DNA of 15,737 nt. Source: Clostridia bacterium. Lineage in GTDB: Bacteria; Bacillota; Clostridia; Christensenellales; Aristaeellaceae. Both the position numbers and the translations under genes were made by a program. This document shows positions 5,938-13,212 of the stretch, in pieces. Each line of letters begins with the position of its first letter. Position 1 is the stretch's first letter. The DNA is taken from contig JAEDGL010000044.1 of NCBI GenBank assembly GCA_016297535.1, forward strand, positions 1-15,737. Direction: 5' to 3'. The notes under the pieces were generated by a model. That model did not search any database, had not been told where the DNA came from, and saw nothing but the letters and a program-made list of their open reading frames with translations.

Positions 5938-6804
5938 TTATTTGATCAGCTTCATGCTGCTGCGGATCTGGCCGAATACATCGATAAAATCGCCGCGGAA
6001 GCCTTCGGGGAACACTATTTCCAGGCCGTAGAGCGTACCGTCGATGCTGGCGTACTGAATACGCCCGCCAACGGCCGTGCCATCCGCAAGGGTGCCGGAG
6101 TAGTTGGCATACACGCCGGTGGCGCCCATCATGTGACGGGTGGCGGTATAGCTGGGCTTGAAGGACACAAACTGCGCGCCGCCGATGCTGTCCAGACGCT
6201 GCTGCACATGCGATTCAAGCTCGCGCTGGCTGTAGGTGGTGCCCACAGGCTCGGCAGAAATGGAAATGACGCACTGCTGGCCATCCTTGATCTGGTTGGT
6301 GGGCTCGGAGAGGACGAACAGGTTGGACTGGCTTTCGTTTACCTGCCAGCTAACCGGGCCCTCAAACGTAACGCCCACAGTGGAGGCGATGTACTGCGTG
6401 TAGCTGAAGGTAAGATCCGGCTTGGGCGTAGGCGTGGGCATATCCACGGGATTGAGCGGGATGGGGGTGCTGCCCGCATAGGGGTAGACCGTACCGGCCG
6501 GCTCGGGCGTAAAGTAGCTGTCCAGCACGCCAAATTCGGGATCCACATAGTTTTCCTCGGCCGCGGCCTCCTCCCCGGAAGGTCCTTCTTCCTCCAGATA
6601 GGGGTTCTGGTTGAAGATGCTCTCGCCGCCCTGTGGATTGCCATCCTGCGCGGGGGCGGAGGTGGGGGTGGCGGTAGGCGTGGCGGTGGGGCCGATGGCC
6701 TGCGTGATGTCCGGAAAATCCTCGCCGGAGGGCTTGCCGGAACAGGCCGTAAGCGCAAGCAGCGCCACAAGCAGACATAGCACCAGTTTCCAAATACGCT
6801 TCAT
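5938..6804 (-). CDS. Secreted lipoprotein with Thr/Pro-rich linker and PsbP/DcrB-like C-terminal domain
   Basis: This encodes 288 residues. A basic start (MKRIWK) and hydrophobic core lead to the lipobox LTAC with Cys21, so a lipid-anchored surface protein is expected. Residues ~36-60 are a low-complexity Thr/Pro/Ala linker (PTATPTATPT), followed by an acidic stretch (about 70-85) and a second linker (PTPTPKP near 125). The C-terminal ~150 residues look like one globular alpha/beta domain (TFSYTQYIASTVGVTFEGPV through QIRSSMKLI). Its pattern, a short membrane-lipoprotein domain ending in a helix after GLEIVFPEG, recalls PsbP/DcrB-like folds, but this is only by eye. The function is unknown. 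Its own promoter (6903-6931) and terminator (5892-5918) make it a single transcription unit. GGAGGG precedes the ATG by about 8 nt. Confidence 0.85.
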   Translation of the reverse strand: MKRIWKLVLCLLVALLALTACSGKPSGEDFPDITQAIGPTATPTATPTSAPAQDGNPQGGESIFNQNPYLEEEGPSGEEAAAEENYVDPEFGVLDSYFTPEPAGTVYPYAGSTPIPLNPVDMPTPTPKPDLTFSYTQYIASTVGVTFEGPVSWQVNESQSNLFVLSEPTNQIKDGQQCVISISAEPVGTTYSQRELESHVQQRLDSIGGAQFVSFKPSYTATRHMMGATGVYANYSGTLADGTAVGGRIQYASIDGTLYGLEIVFPEGFRGDFIDVFGQIRSSMKLIK

Positions 6805-6902
6805 AAACAGTTCCCTCCCACATCATGGGCGCCGGCAGCACGTTTGGCCGGTTTCTGTGGATACAACGGATCAAAATGGAGAAAACTTCATTTTGTCATC
6901 AT

Positions 6903-6931
6903 ATTGTAACATTTCAGAAGGATTGCGTCAA
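6903..6931 (-). promoter_or_regulatory. Promoter of the lipoprotein gene
   Basis: On the minus strand TTGACG (6931-6926), a 17-bp spacer and TACAAT (6908-6903) form a strong sigma-A promoter. The -35 overlaps the TGA stop codon of yhaM. The leader is about 90 nt long. Confidence 0.8.
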
Positions 6932-7893
6932 CCTTCCTGATCATTTTCCAGCGCGTCGTAGTCCGCGCGGTAGAGCCTGCGATCCAGAGACCAGATTTTT
7001 TCGGAGAATACGCCGGGCTTGAGCTTGGCGATGGCGGTGTTCATCTCGTTCATGCGGGCGTCCAGCAGATCCACCCAGTGCAGCACCTCGGCCTCCGGGA
7101 ACATGGGCTTGCGGGGGCTGCCAAATTCCGGTTCGCCGTGATGACTGAGCATCATGTGCTGCAAAAGCACCACCGGCTCGCCGCTGATGCCCAGGTCGTT
7201 GGCCACCTCCTGAATGCGCGTTACGCCCAGCACCAGGTGGCCCAGCAGCAGGCCGTCGCGGCTGTAATCACGCACCACGCCCATCTGGTCGGAGTCCATC
7301 TCCTCCGTTTTGCACAGGTCGTGCACAATCACGCCGGCATAGAGCAGATCGCTGTTAAGCCAGGGATACACCTCCAGAATGGCCCGGGCGGTTTTCAGCA
7401 TGCCGGTGGTATGGTGCAGCAGGCCGCTGCGCTCGGCATGGTGAATGCGCTGCGCGGCGGGATAGTAGACCAGCTTTTCCTCAAAGCGGTGCAGCAGCTC
7501 GGTTACGATGCGGCGGATGGGCTCGCTGCGGAAGGCGGCCACCGTGTCCATGATCTGCGCCATCATCTGCGCGGGCGTTTCCGGCGCGCAGGGGGCCAGC
7601 TGGGAGATATCCACATCATCCGCGTCCGTCACGGCGCGAATGCGCTCCACGCGCAGCTGCAATCTTCCATTGTATTCCAGCGTGCCGCCGCGCACCTTAA
7701 CCACGGTGCCGGGCAGCGGGGGCTGAACGTTTCCATCCCAGACCTTGGCGTTTACCTCGCCCGTGCGGTCGGCCAGGTTGAGATCCAGGTACTTGGCTCC
7801 GTTTCCGCCGGTGCGCTGGTCCGAGGACCGCACCAGCAAAAATCCTTCAAAACGCTGATCCTTCAGCAGTTCGCAAATATGAGGCTGATTCAA
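6928..7893 (-). CDS. yhaM: 3'-5' exoribonuclease YhaM
   Basis: This encodes 321 residues, matching the usual YhaM length. An N-terminal OB-fold nucleic-acid domain (about 10-95, with KYLDLNLADRTGEVNAKVWD) precedes an HD-type phosphohydrolase domain. The HD part shows SGLLHHTTGML (His160/161), VIVHDLCKTEE (His191-Asp192), LLGHL and SHHGEPEFGSP. YhaM trims RNA 3' ends by a few nucleotides and helps mRNA turnover in Bacillota. The start is a TTG at 7893, because AGGAG lies 7 nt upstream and no in-frame ATG is near; the peptide then begins MNQPHICELLKDQ. It is the last gene of the DUF2232-rplI-dnaB unit, 38 nt after dnaB, and no clear terminator follows it. Confidence 0.93.
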   Translation of the reverse strand: MNQPHICELLKDQRFEGFLLVRSSDQRTGGNGAKYLDLNLADRTGEVNAKVWDGNVQPPLPGTVVKVRGGTLEYNGRLQLRVERIRAVTDADDVDISQLAPCAPETPAQMMAQIMDTVAAFRSEPIRRIVTELLHRFEEKLVYYPAAQRIHHAERSGLLHHTTGMLKTARAILEVYPWLNSDLLYAGVIVHDLCKTEEMDSDQMGVVRDYSRDGLLLGHLVLGVTRIQEVANDLGISGEPVVLLQHMMLSHHGEPEFGSPRKPMFPEAEVLHWVDLLDARMNEMNTAIAKLKPGVFSEKIWSLDRRLYRADYDALENDQEG

Positions 7894-7931
7894 ATGATGA
7901 CTCCTCTCCCGTCAGCGCAAAACGCGCCCGG

Positions 7932-9326
7932 TTATTCCTGTGAATACATGGCCACCTTTGTGCCAGGCGGATTGGTGTAGCGGGCAAACTCGGCCTGCCA
8001 CTCCACATTAACGGTGCCCACGGGGCCGTTGCGCTGCTTGGCCACGATGATCTCGCCCTGCGTGTCATCGGGCTTGGGGCCGTCGTCGGATCCGTTGGCG
8101 CTGGCGTAGTAGCCCTCGCGGTGCAAAAACATGACCACGTCCGCGTCCTGCTCGATGCTGCCCGAATCGCGCAGGTCGCTCAGCAGGGGACGCTTGTCGG
8201 TGCGGCTGGCGTTGGCGCGGCTGAGCTGCGCGCAGGCCATAACGGGAATTTTGAGCTCAAGCGCGATGGCCTTGAGCTGGCGGCTGATTTCCGCCACCTC
8301 CAGCTGGCGGTTTTCCACCCGCTTGTCCGTGCCCATCAGGCCCAGATAGTCGATCACAATCAGATCCAGCCCCTGCTCCAGCATCAGGCGGCGGCAGCGG
8401 CTGCGCAGCTGCGAGGGGGTCAGGCTGGGGGTGTCATCGATGTAGATGCGCGCCTGGGACAGATCGTTGATGGTATCGCCAATTTTGACCCATTCGTCAT
8501 CGGTGAGCATGCCGCTGCGCACGCGCTGCATGTTGATGTTGGCGGCGGAGCACAGCAGGCGCAGGCCGATCTGCTCGCAGGGCATTTCCAGGCTGAAAAT
8601 GGCCACGCAGCGCCTGGCCTGCACCGCCGCAAAGCCCGCCACGCCCAGCGCCATGGAGGTTTTGCCCATGGCAGGGCGGGCGCCCACCAAAATCAGCTCG
8701 CCGCCGTGCAATCCGGTGAGCATGCGGTCCAGATCGTACAGCCCGGTGGGCACGCCGCCCAGGCGGCCCTTCAGGCGGCTGAGCTCCTCGATCTGGTCAA
8801 AGGTGCTCATGAGCACGCTGTTGATGGGGCGCAGCGAATCCGATCCGCCGCGCTTCATCACAATGTCAAAGATCAGGCGCTCGGCGTTGTGCAGCACATC
8901 CTGTAGGGGATCGGATTGCTGATAGCATTGCTGCTGAATCTGCTGGCTGGCGGAAATCAGCCGGCGCAGGGTGGCCTTTTCCAGCACGATTTCGATGTAG
9001 GTGCGGGTGTTGGCCGTGGTGGGCACAAAGCGCACCGCCTGCAGCAGATACGCGGCCCCGCCCACGCTGTCCAGCGTGCCGCGCCGGGTAAGCTCGTTGC
9101 CAAGCGTCATCAGGTCGATGGGGTTGCCCGCAATGTGCAGCGTACGCATGGCCTCAAAGATTTCCCGGTGCTCGGCGGAGTAGAAATCCTCCGGCGAAAG
9201 GGTTTCAAACGCAAGGTTCGCCGCGCCGCTGTCCTGCAAAACAGCGCCCAGAACAGACCGCTCCGCGTCCAGGCTGCTGGGCGGCAGGGCGGAGAGAATC
9301 TGCTGGTCATTCAGGCTTACTTCCAT
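7932..9326 (-). CDS. dnaB: Replicative DNA helicase DnaB (DnaC in Bacillus naming)
   Basis: This encodes 464 residues, typical of the hexameric helicase that unwinds DNA at the replication fork. The N-terminal collar domain covers about 15-115 and a linker helix about 150-180. The RecA-like motor follows: Walker A GARPAMGKTS (215-224), catalytic Glu247 in SLEMP, Walker B LIVIDYLGLM with Asp326, AQLSR near 366-370, DLRDSGSIEQDAD (384-396) and the KQRNGPVG loop (430-437) that supplies the Lys/Arg finger. All key residues are present and I see no intein. The ATG at 9326 follows AAAGGGA. It sits 40 nt after rplI and 38 nt before yhaM in one operon, the common Bacillota rplI-dnaB pairing. The assignment is very secure. 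Confidence 0.98.
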   Translation of the reverse strand: MEVSLNDQQILSALPPSSLDAERSVLGAVLQDSGAANLAFETLSPEDFYSAEHREIFEAMRTLHIAGNPIDLMTLGNELTRRGTLDSVGGAAYLLQAVRFVPTTANTRTYIEIVLEKATLRRLISASQQIQQQCYQQSDPLQDVLHNAERLIFDIVMKRGGSDSLRPINSVLMSTFDQIEELSRLKGRLGGVPTGLYDLDRMLTGLHGGELILVGARPAMGKTSMALGVAGFAAVQARRCVAIFSLEMPCEQIGLRLLCSAANINMQRVRSGMLTDDEWVKIGDTINDLSQARIYIDDTPSLTPSQLRSRCRRLMLEQGLDLIVIDYLGLMGTDKRVENRQLEVAEISRQLKAIALELKIPVMACAQLSRANASRTDKRPLLSDLRDSGSIEQDADVVMFLHREGYYASANGSDDGPKPDDTQGEIIVAKQRNGPVGTVNVEWQAEFARYTNPPGTKVAMYSQE

Positions 9327-9366
9327 GCTGCGTTCGCTCCCTTTCCTCGGTGGATGGCCCTGTGGC

Positions 9367-9810
9367 TCAGAGGGCCTCCACCCGTACCTTCATGGGTGTT
9401 TTAACGCCGGTGTAAAGGCTTACGGTAATGGCGGTTTCGCCTACCTGGCGGATATCCTCGCACTCGATCTTGCGCTTGTCCACATCCACGCCGTGCTGCT
9501 CCTTGAGCGCGGCGGCGATTTCGGCGCTGGTGATGCGGCCGTAAAGACGGCCCTGGCCGCCGCACTTTACCTTGAGGATGATCAGCTTGTCCTTGAGCTG
9601 GCGGGCAAGCTCCTCGGCGGCGGCGCGGTGCTCGCGCTCCAGCTTTTCCTCGGCGGCGCGCTTGCGCTCAATCTCCTTGACGGCGCCGGGGGTGGCTTCC
9701 ACCGCCCACTTCTTGGGGAACAGGAAGTTGCGGGCGTAGCCGTCGGATACGTTGATGATATCGTCCTTCTTACCGGAGCCCTTTACATCGCAGAGCAAAA
9801 TAACCTTCAT
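9367..9810 (-). CDS. rplI: 50S ribosomal protein bL9
   Basis: This encodes 147 residues, the normal bL9 length. It begins MKVILLCDVKGSGKKDDIIN and continues VSDGYARNFLFPKKWAVEAT, the conserved N-terminal rRNA-binding domain. A long charged helix (about 45-80, KEIERKRAAEEKLEREH) then leads to the C-terminal domain with GRLYGRITSAEIAAAL. bL9 binds 23S rRNA near the L1 stalk and helps keep reading frame. The ATG at 9810 is chosen from the family start and a perfect AGGAGG about 10 nt upstream; a longer frame to 9888 would overlap the previous gene. It lies 19 nt after the DUF2232 gene. A short GGCCCT/AGGGCC hairpin spans its stop codon (9356-9376). Confidence 0.98.
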   Translation of the reverse strand: MKVILLCDVKGSGKKDDIINVSDGYARNFLFPKKWAVEATPGAVKEIERKRAAEEKLEREHRAAAEELARQLKDKLIILKVKCGGQGRLYGRITSAEIAAALKEQHGVDVDKRKIECEDIRQVGETAITVSLYTGVKTPMKVRVEAL

Positions 9811-9829
9811 GGGTTTTCCCTCCTTTTGT

Positions 9830-10879
9830 TCAATCCGGCTTGTGAGCCTGGGGATTTCGAAAATGAAACATGAGATCGGCAATGCCAATCAGACACAGCA
9901 CCACCGGTGCAAGCAGGTAAACGGTCGCGGCCAGCAGGCCGGCAAGCGTTTTGCGGTCCGGGTCGGTGCGGGTGTTGAGAAAGACCATAACCGCCGCGCC
10001 CTGCAGGCAAAGCAGCGTTTCCACCGTACCGTTGCACAAAACCAGCATGGTTTGCGCAAACGAGCCGGGGGTTAGCAGCAGGATGACGGCTGTTGCAATC
10101 AGCAAAATCAGCCATACAGGCAGCGGGCGGGGAAGCGAAAGCATCCGAAAGCCCGGCGGGGCGATGATGCGGGTGCGTTTGTCGCAGGCGGTGCGGGTTT
10201 CCACCACCAGCACAACGCCGTTTGTGCGCTCCAGCCTGAGCGAGGTAAACAGCCCCACGATGATGCTGGCCTTGACAAGCAGCAGCGGAAGCTGCCGCAC
10301 AAGCAGGTTTTCGGCCGTCAGCCGCAGCGACAAAAGCAGCTGGCGGCTGTAGGCGGCTTCCATCAGCGGGCGGATCCCCTCCAGCGCGCTGATCCGGCCG
10401 TTGGCGGCGTACAGCCGCAAAATGACCTGTTTGTTCATCGAGCCGTCCACCCATTGCACATAGGCCTCGGCCAGCGTATAGGGCAGCGGGCCGCCCAGCA
10501 TGCGGGTGGCCATGGCCAGCACCATGGTCAGCGAAAAGGCCGTGGCGGACATGTACATCAGCATGCCCCTTGCCCCAGCGCGTTGCGTAACGGGCACCAG
10601 CCGGGTTATCAGCAGCGGCAGCGCGCCAATCAGCAGCAGGCTGGCGGCAAACAGCGCGTCATACCCCGCCATCAGGGCGGACACCGTGGGCACAGCCGCC
10701 GCCACCCAGGCCACCGCTTCCTCCCGGCGCCTGACCAGCGGACAGGCCAGCAGCGGAACCGCCAGCGCAAGCAGCGGGCACAGCACCGGCAGCGCAAGCA
10801 TGGCAGCGCACAGAAGAACCAGCCCGATCACCATGGCCGTCCACTCCGCGCGTTTGGGTTTGAGCGCAACGGTCTGCAA
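9830..10879 (-). CDS. DUF2232 (YybS-family) multi-pass membrane protein
   Basis: This encodes 349 residues with many hydrophobic segments (about seven or eight membrane helices, the first near residues 12-45). DUF2232 proteins, such as YybS of Bacillus, are found upstream of rplI and dnaB in Bacillota and have no settled function. The family call rests on that context, topology and length. A TTG at 10879 is preferred: a perfect AGGAGG (10888-10893) lies 8 nt before it. The in-frame ATG at 10906 would place that ribosome site inside the gene and has only a weak GGGAG itself. This is the first gene of the operon, with a strong promoter at 10939-10968. Unlike the usual order, no gdpP gene lies between it and rplI. 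Confidence 0.83.
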   Translation of the reverse strand: MQTVALKPKRAEWTAMVIGLVLLCAAMLALPVLCPLLALAVPLLACPLVRRREEAVAWVAAAVPTVSALMAGYDALFAASLLLIGALPLLITRLVPVTQRAGARGMLMYMSATAFSLTMVLAMATRMLGGPLPYTLAEAYVQWVDGSMNKQVILRLYAANGRISALEGIRPLMEAAYSRQLLLSLRLTAENLLVRQLPLLLVKASIIVGLFTSLRLERTNGVVLVVETRTACDKRTRIIAPPGFRMLSLPRPLPVWLILLIATAVILLLTPGSFAQTMLVLCNGTVETLLCLQGAAVMVFLNTRTDPDRKTLAGLLAATVYLLAPVVLCLIGIADLMFHFRNPQAHKPD

Positions 10880-10938
10880 TGCAGGCGCCTCCTTTCCGCG
10901 TTCCATGCGGACAGGCAGACTCCCGCACAGTACCTTTT

Positions 10939-10968
10939 ATTATACTTGAGCGCGGCGGGAACTGTCAA
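10939..10968 (-). promoter_or_regulatory. Promoter of the DUF2232-rplI-dnaB-yhaM operon
   Basis: On the minus strand a perfect TTGACA (10968-10963), an 18-bp spacer and a perfect TATAAT (10944-10939) are present. The start would be near 10932, about 50 nt before the TTG start. It diverges from the promoter of the surface-protein gene. Confidence 0.87.
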
Positions 10969-11057
10969 CCATGCGGTCTGTCGAAAAACATCTTTGCGAA
11001 GCGCCGCAGTACACATCACAAACAGCCGTCTCCCCTGCGGCCACGGCCTGCAAATCC

Positions 11058-11086
11058 TTGCCAATCCAATCCCTTTCTGATATAAT
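11058..11086 (+). promoter_or_regulatory. Promoter of the VWA/Ig surface-protein gene
   Basis: TTGCCA (11058-11063), a 17-bp spacer and a perfect TATAAT (11081-11086) form a sigma-A promoter, with the start near 11093 and a leader of about 80 nt. The leader can form a short CGCCGG/CCGGCG hairpin near 11129-11144. Confidence 0.78.
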
Positions 11087-11172
11087 GGCATAGAATGGGA
11101 TGTGTATGCGTCCTGTGATGGCGGTTTGCGCCGGAAGGCCGGCGTGCACGCACATAAGGAGGATTCTGTCCA

Positions 11173-13077
11173 ATGAAAAAGCATGTACTGACGGCGCTGC
11201 TCCTGTGCCTGGCGCTGTGCCTGCCCGCACTCGCCGCCGCGGAGGATGCCAAGCTGATGCTGGACATTGTCTGGGTGGTGGACTGCACGGGCTCTATGCC
11301 CACTAATATCAACAATGTCAGAGCCCAATTGGCAAACTTTGCCTCAAAGCTGACAGATTTTGACGTGCAATACGGTCTGGTGGGCTTTGGCGACGAACTC
11401 AATGACGTAACTCCTCGAGAGTCTACCGTGAAGATCCAGTGGGACGGAAGCGACTGGACCAGCGATATCAGCGTCCTGCAAAACAGCATGGCCAGTGGTG
11501 ACCTGCCGTCATACAAAGGTGGCGATTATGCGGAAACGCCCACCTGCGGCCTTTACATGGCAGCAACGGAATATGCCTGGCGGGAAAATGCCGTTCACGC
11601 GATTGTTCTGGTAGCAGATTATGATTATAAAACGCAAGGGACGAGCCTGGTCACAGGGAAAGCCATACCGTCGATGGAAGAATGCCTGGATGCGTGCAGC
11701 GAGAAAAATATTTCCATAAACCTGCTGAACTGCGGTACAACCACAGCCTATGACAATGCTGTAACACAGAGCGGGGGTGTCGTCGAGCACACAAGCGATG
11801 AGTTTCCCACCGCAGTGGGGCAGCTTGCCCAGTGGATTCACGACACCCCGGTTGTCATCACCCAGCCCGAGGATCTTTATCTCCACGATGACGACATAGT
11901 CAAGTTAAACGCAGAAACCCTTAAAGGGAAAGTTACCTGGTTCGATTGGGTTCGGGTGAACGAATATGGCCATCCACAAGGTTTACTCTACCATTATACC
12001 AGCGACGGCATTGCGTGGTACTATTTGCATGCAGACAGTTACATGGACGGCAATGAATATTACTGCGTCTTCTCCAATTCCCGTAGGGGAACTACGGGCG
12101 ATACGCGTTCCATTGAAACGCGGCATGCCATACTGCATGTGGCCTCCAAATTCGCCATCACGGGACAGCCCCAGGACGTCACCATCGAGGCCGGGAAGAC
12201 GGCGACCTTCACCGTGGTGGCCACGGGCGACGACCTGACCTACCAGTGGCAGAAGAATGTGAACGGTACCTGGACGAACCTGTCCGGCAAGACGGCCTCC
12301 ACGCTGAGCATTCCCGCCACCATGGCGGATGACGGCAGCGAATACCGCTGCGTGATCAAGGACGCCATCAGCGACAAGCAGCCCAGCGGCTATACCCTCA
12401 CCAGCGATTCCGCCGCCCTGACCGTGGTGCCCGCGCCCGCCATCACCGGCGATCCCCAGAACGTGACCACCGAGGCCGGGAAGGACGCGACCTTCACCGT
12501 GCAGGCCACGGGCACAGGGCTGACCTACCAGTGGCAGCAGCAGGCGGGCAGCGGTTGGACCGACCTGCCCGGAGAAACCAAACCCACGCTGACGGTTTCC
12601 GCAACGCCGGAGAACAACGGCATTGCCTACCGCTGCCGGGTAACCAGCGGCTACGGAACAACGGTTGATAGCCAGCCCGCCACGCTTACGGTGCTGGGTG
12701 CGCCCGCCATCACCGGGCAGCCGAAGAGCATCACCGTCACGGAGGGCGAGAATGCCGGCTTCACCGTGGTAGCTACGGGCGATGGGCTGAAGTACCAGTG
12801 GCAGGTGTACCGCAACGGCGTGTGGACGAACTGCCCCGACGGACAGGCCCCCACGCTCCTCCTGAGCAGCCCGGCCCTGACGGAGAATGGACAGGCGTAC
12901 CGCTGCGTAATCACCAGCAGCTTCGGAACGGCGGTAACCAGCGATACGGTAACGCTGACCGTGCTGGCGCAGCCCGAGCTGCCCATGACGGGAGATGCCT
13001 CCCGGCTGTGGCTATGGGTGACGCTGCTGGGCGCAGGCCTGCTGGGCATAACCATCCTGCGGCGCAGGCGCGCATAA
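11173..13077 (+). CDS. LPXTG-anchored surface protein with VWA and Ig-like domains
   Basis: This encodes 634 residues; the ATG at 11173 lies 10 nt after AAGGAGG. A signal peptide (MKKHVLTALLLCLALCLPAL, cleavage near AAA-ED) opens it. A von Willebrand A domain follows (about 28-225) with the metal-binding DCTGS (Asp37, Thr39, Ser41), a candidate Thr in ETPT (121-124) and VLVADYD (145-151). A divergent Ig-like segment lies at about 228-324, ending EYYCVFSNS. Three clear Ig-like domains follow (328-419, 423-508, 512-598), each with xITGxP at its start, TYQWQ or KYQWQ in the middle and YRCxI/V near the end. The C terminus is a sortase signal: LPMTG (603-607), a membrane helix and RRRRA. Sortase would link it to peptidoglycan; no sortase gene is in the window. 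Adhesion or matrix binding is likely from the architecture but unproven. Confidence 0.93.
   Translation: MKKHVLTALLLCLALCLPALAAAEDAKLMLDIVWVVDCTGSMPTNINNVRAQLANFASKLTDFDVQYGLVGFGDELNDVTPRESTVKIQWDGSDWTSDISVLQNSMASGDLPSYKGGDYAETPTCGLYMAATEYAWRENAVHAIVLVADYDYKTQGTSLVTGKAIPSMEECLDACSEKNISINLLNCGTTTAYDNAVTQSGGVVEHTSDEFPTAVGQLAQWIHDTPVVITQPEDLYLHDDDIVKLNAETLKGKVTWFDWVRVNEYGHPQGLLYHYTSDGIAWYYLHADSYMDGNEYYCVFSNSRRGTTGDTRSIETRHAILHVASKFAITGQPQDVTIEAGKTATFTVVATGDDLTYQWQKNVNGTWTNLSGKTASTLSIPATMADDGSEYRCVIKDAISDKQPSGYTLTSDSAALTVVPAPAITGDPQNVTTEAGKDATFTVQATGTGLTYQWQQQAGSGWTDLPGETKPTLTVSATPENNGIAYRCRVTSGYGTTVDSQPATLTVLGAPAITGQPKSITVTEGENAGFTVVATGDGLKYQWQVYRNGVWTNCPDGQAPTLLLSSPALTENGQAYRCVITSSFGTAVTSDTVTLTVLAQPELPMTGDASRLWLWVTLLGAGLLGITILRRRRA
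12154..12966 (+). repeat. Three tandem Ig-like domain repeats
   Basis: Three coding repeats of about 260-280 bp (12154-12435, 12439-12696, 12706-12966) share recognisable DNA as well as protein. Examples are gaggccgggaag in the first two and gaccttcaccgtg, variant ggcttcaccgtgg, in all three, plus taccagtggcag in all three. This suggests internal duplication. The linkers are short (VVPAP, VLGAP, VLAQP). Confidence 0.88.
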
Positions 13078-13097
13078 CCAGCATTCATACAGCATAC

Positions 13098-13132
13098 AGG
13101 GGTGAACCGGCAGGATCGGTTCACCCCTTCTA
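13098..13132 (+). terminator. Terminator of the surface-protein gene
   Basis: AGGGGTGAACCG pairs with CGGTTCACCCCT through 12 bp around a 7-nt loop, just after the stop at 13077. The T tract is short (CTTCTAAAT), so termination may be imperfect. Confidence 0.7.
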
Positions 13133-13142
13133 AATAGGCAAA

Positions 13143-13177
13143 GAGTCCTCCGCATGGCAACGCCATACGGAGGACTC
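13143..13177. terminator. Long hairpin between convergent genes, likely dapF terminator
   Basis: GAGTCCTCCG (13143-13152) pairs perfectly with CGGAGGACTC (13168-13177). After one C-A mismatch the stem continues as ATGGC/GCCAT around an AAC loop. On the minus strand it is followed by TTTGCCTATTT, a weak U tract. It lies 36 bp after dapF and next to the opposite-strand terminator. Confidence 0.6.
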
Positions 13178-13212
13178 AGCGTGTTGAAATTTCAAACCCA
13201 GCAATAGAGCGT

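Noticed and set aside
5161..6780. 539-codon plus-strand open frame spanning two minus-strand genes
   Set aside because: It crosses the MBL-fold gene, a terminator and the lipoprotein gene in antisense. The high GC content of the third codon position in the real genes explains the lack of stops.
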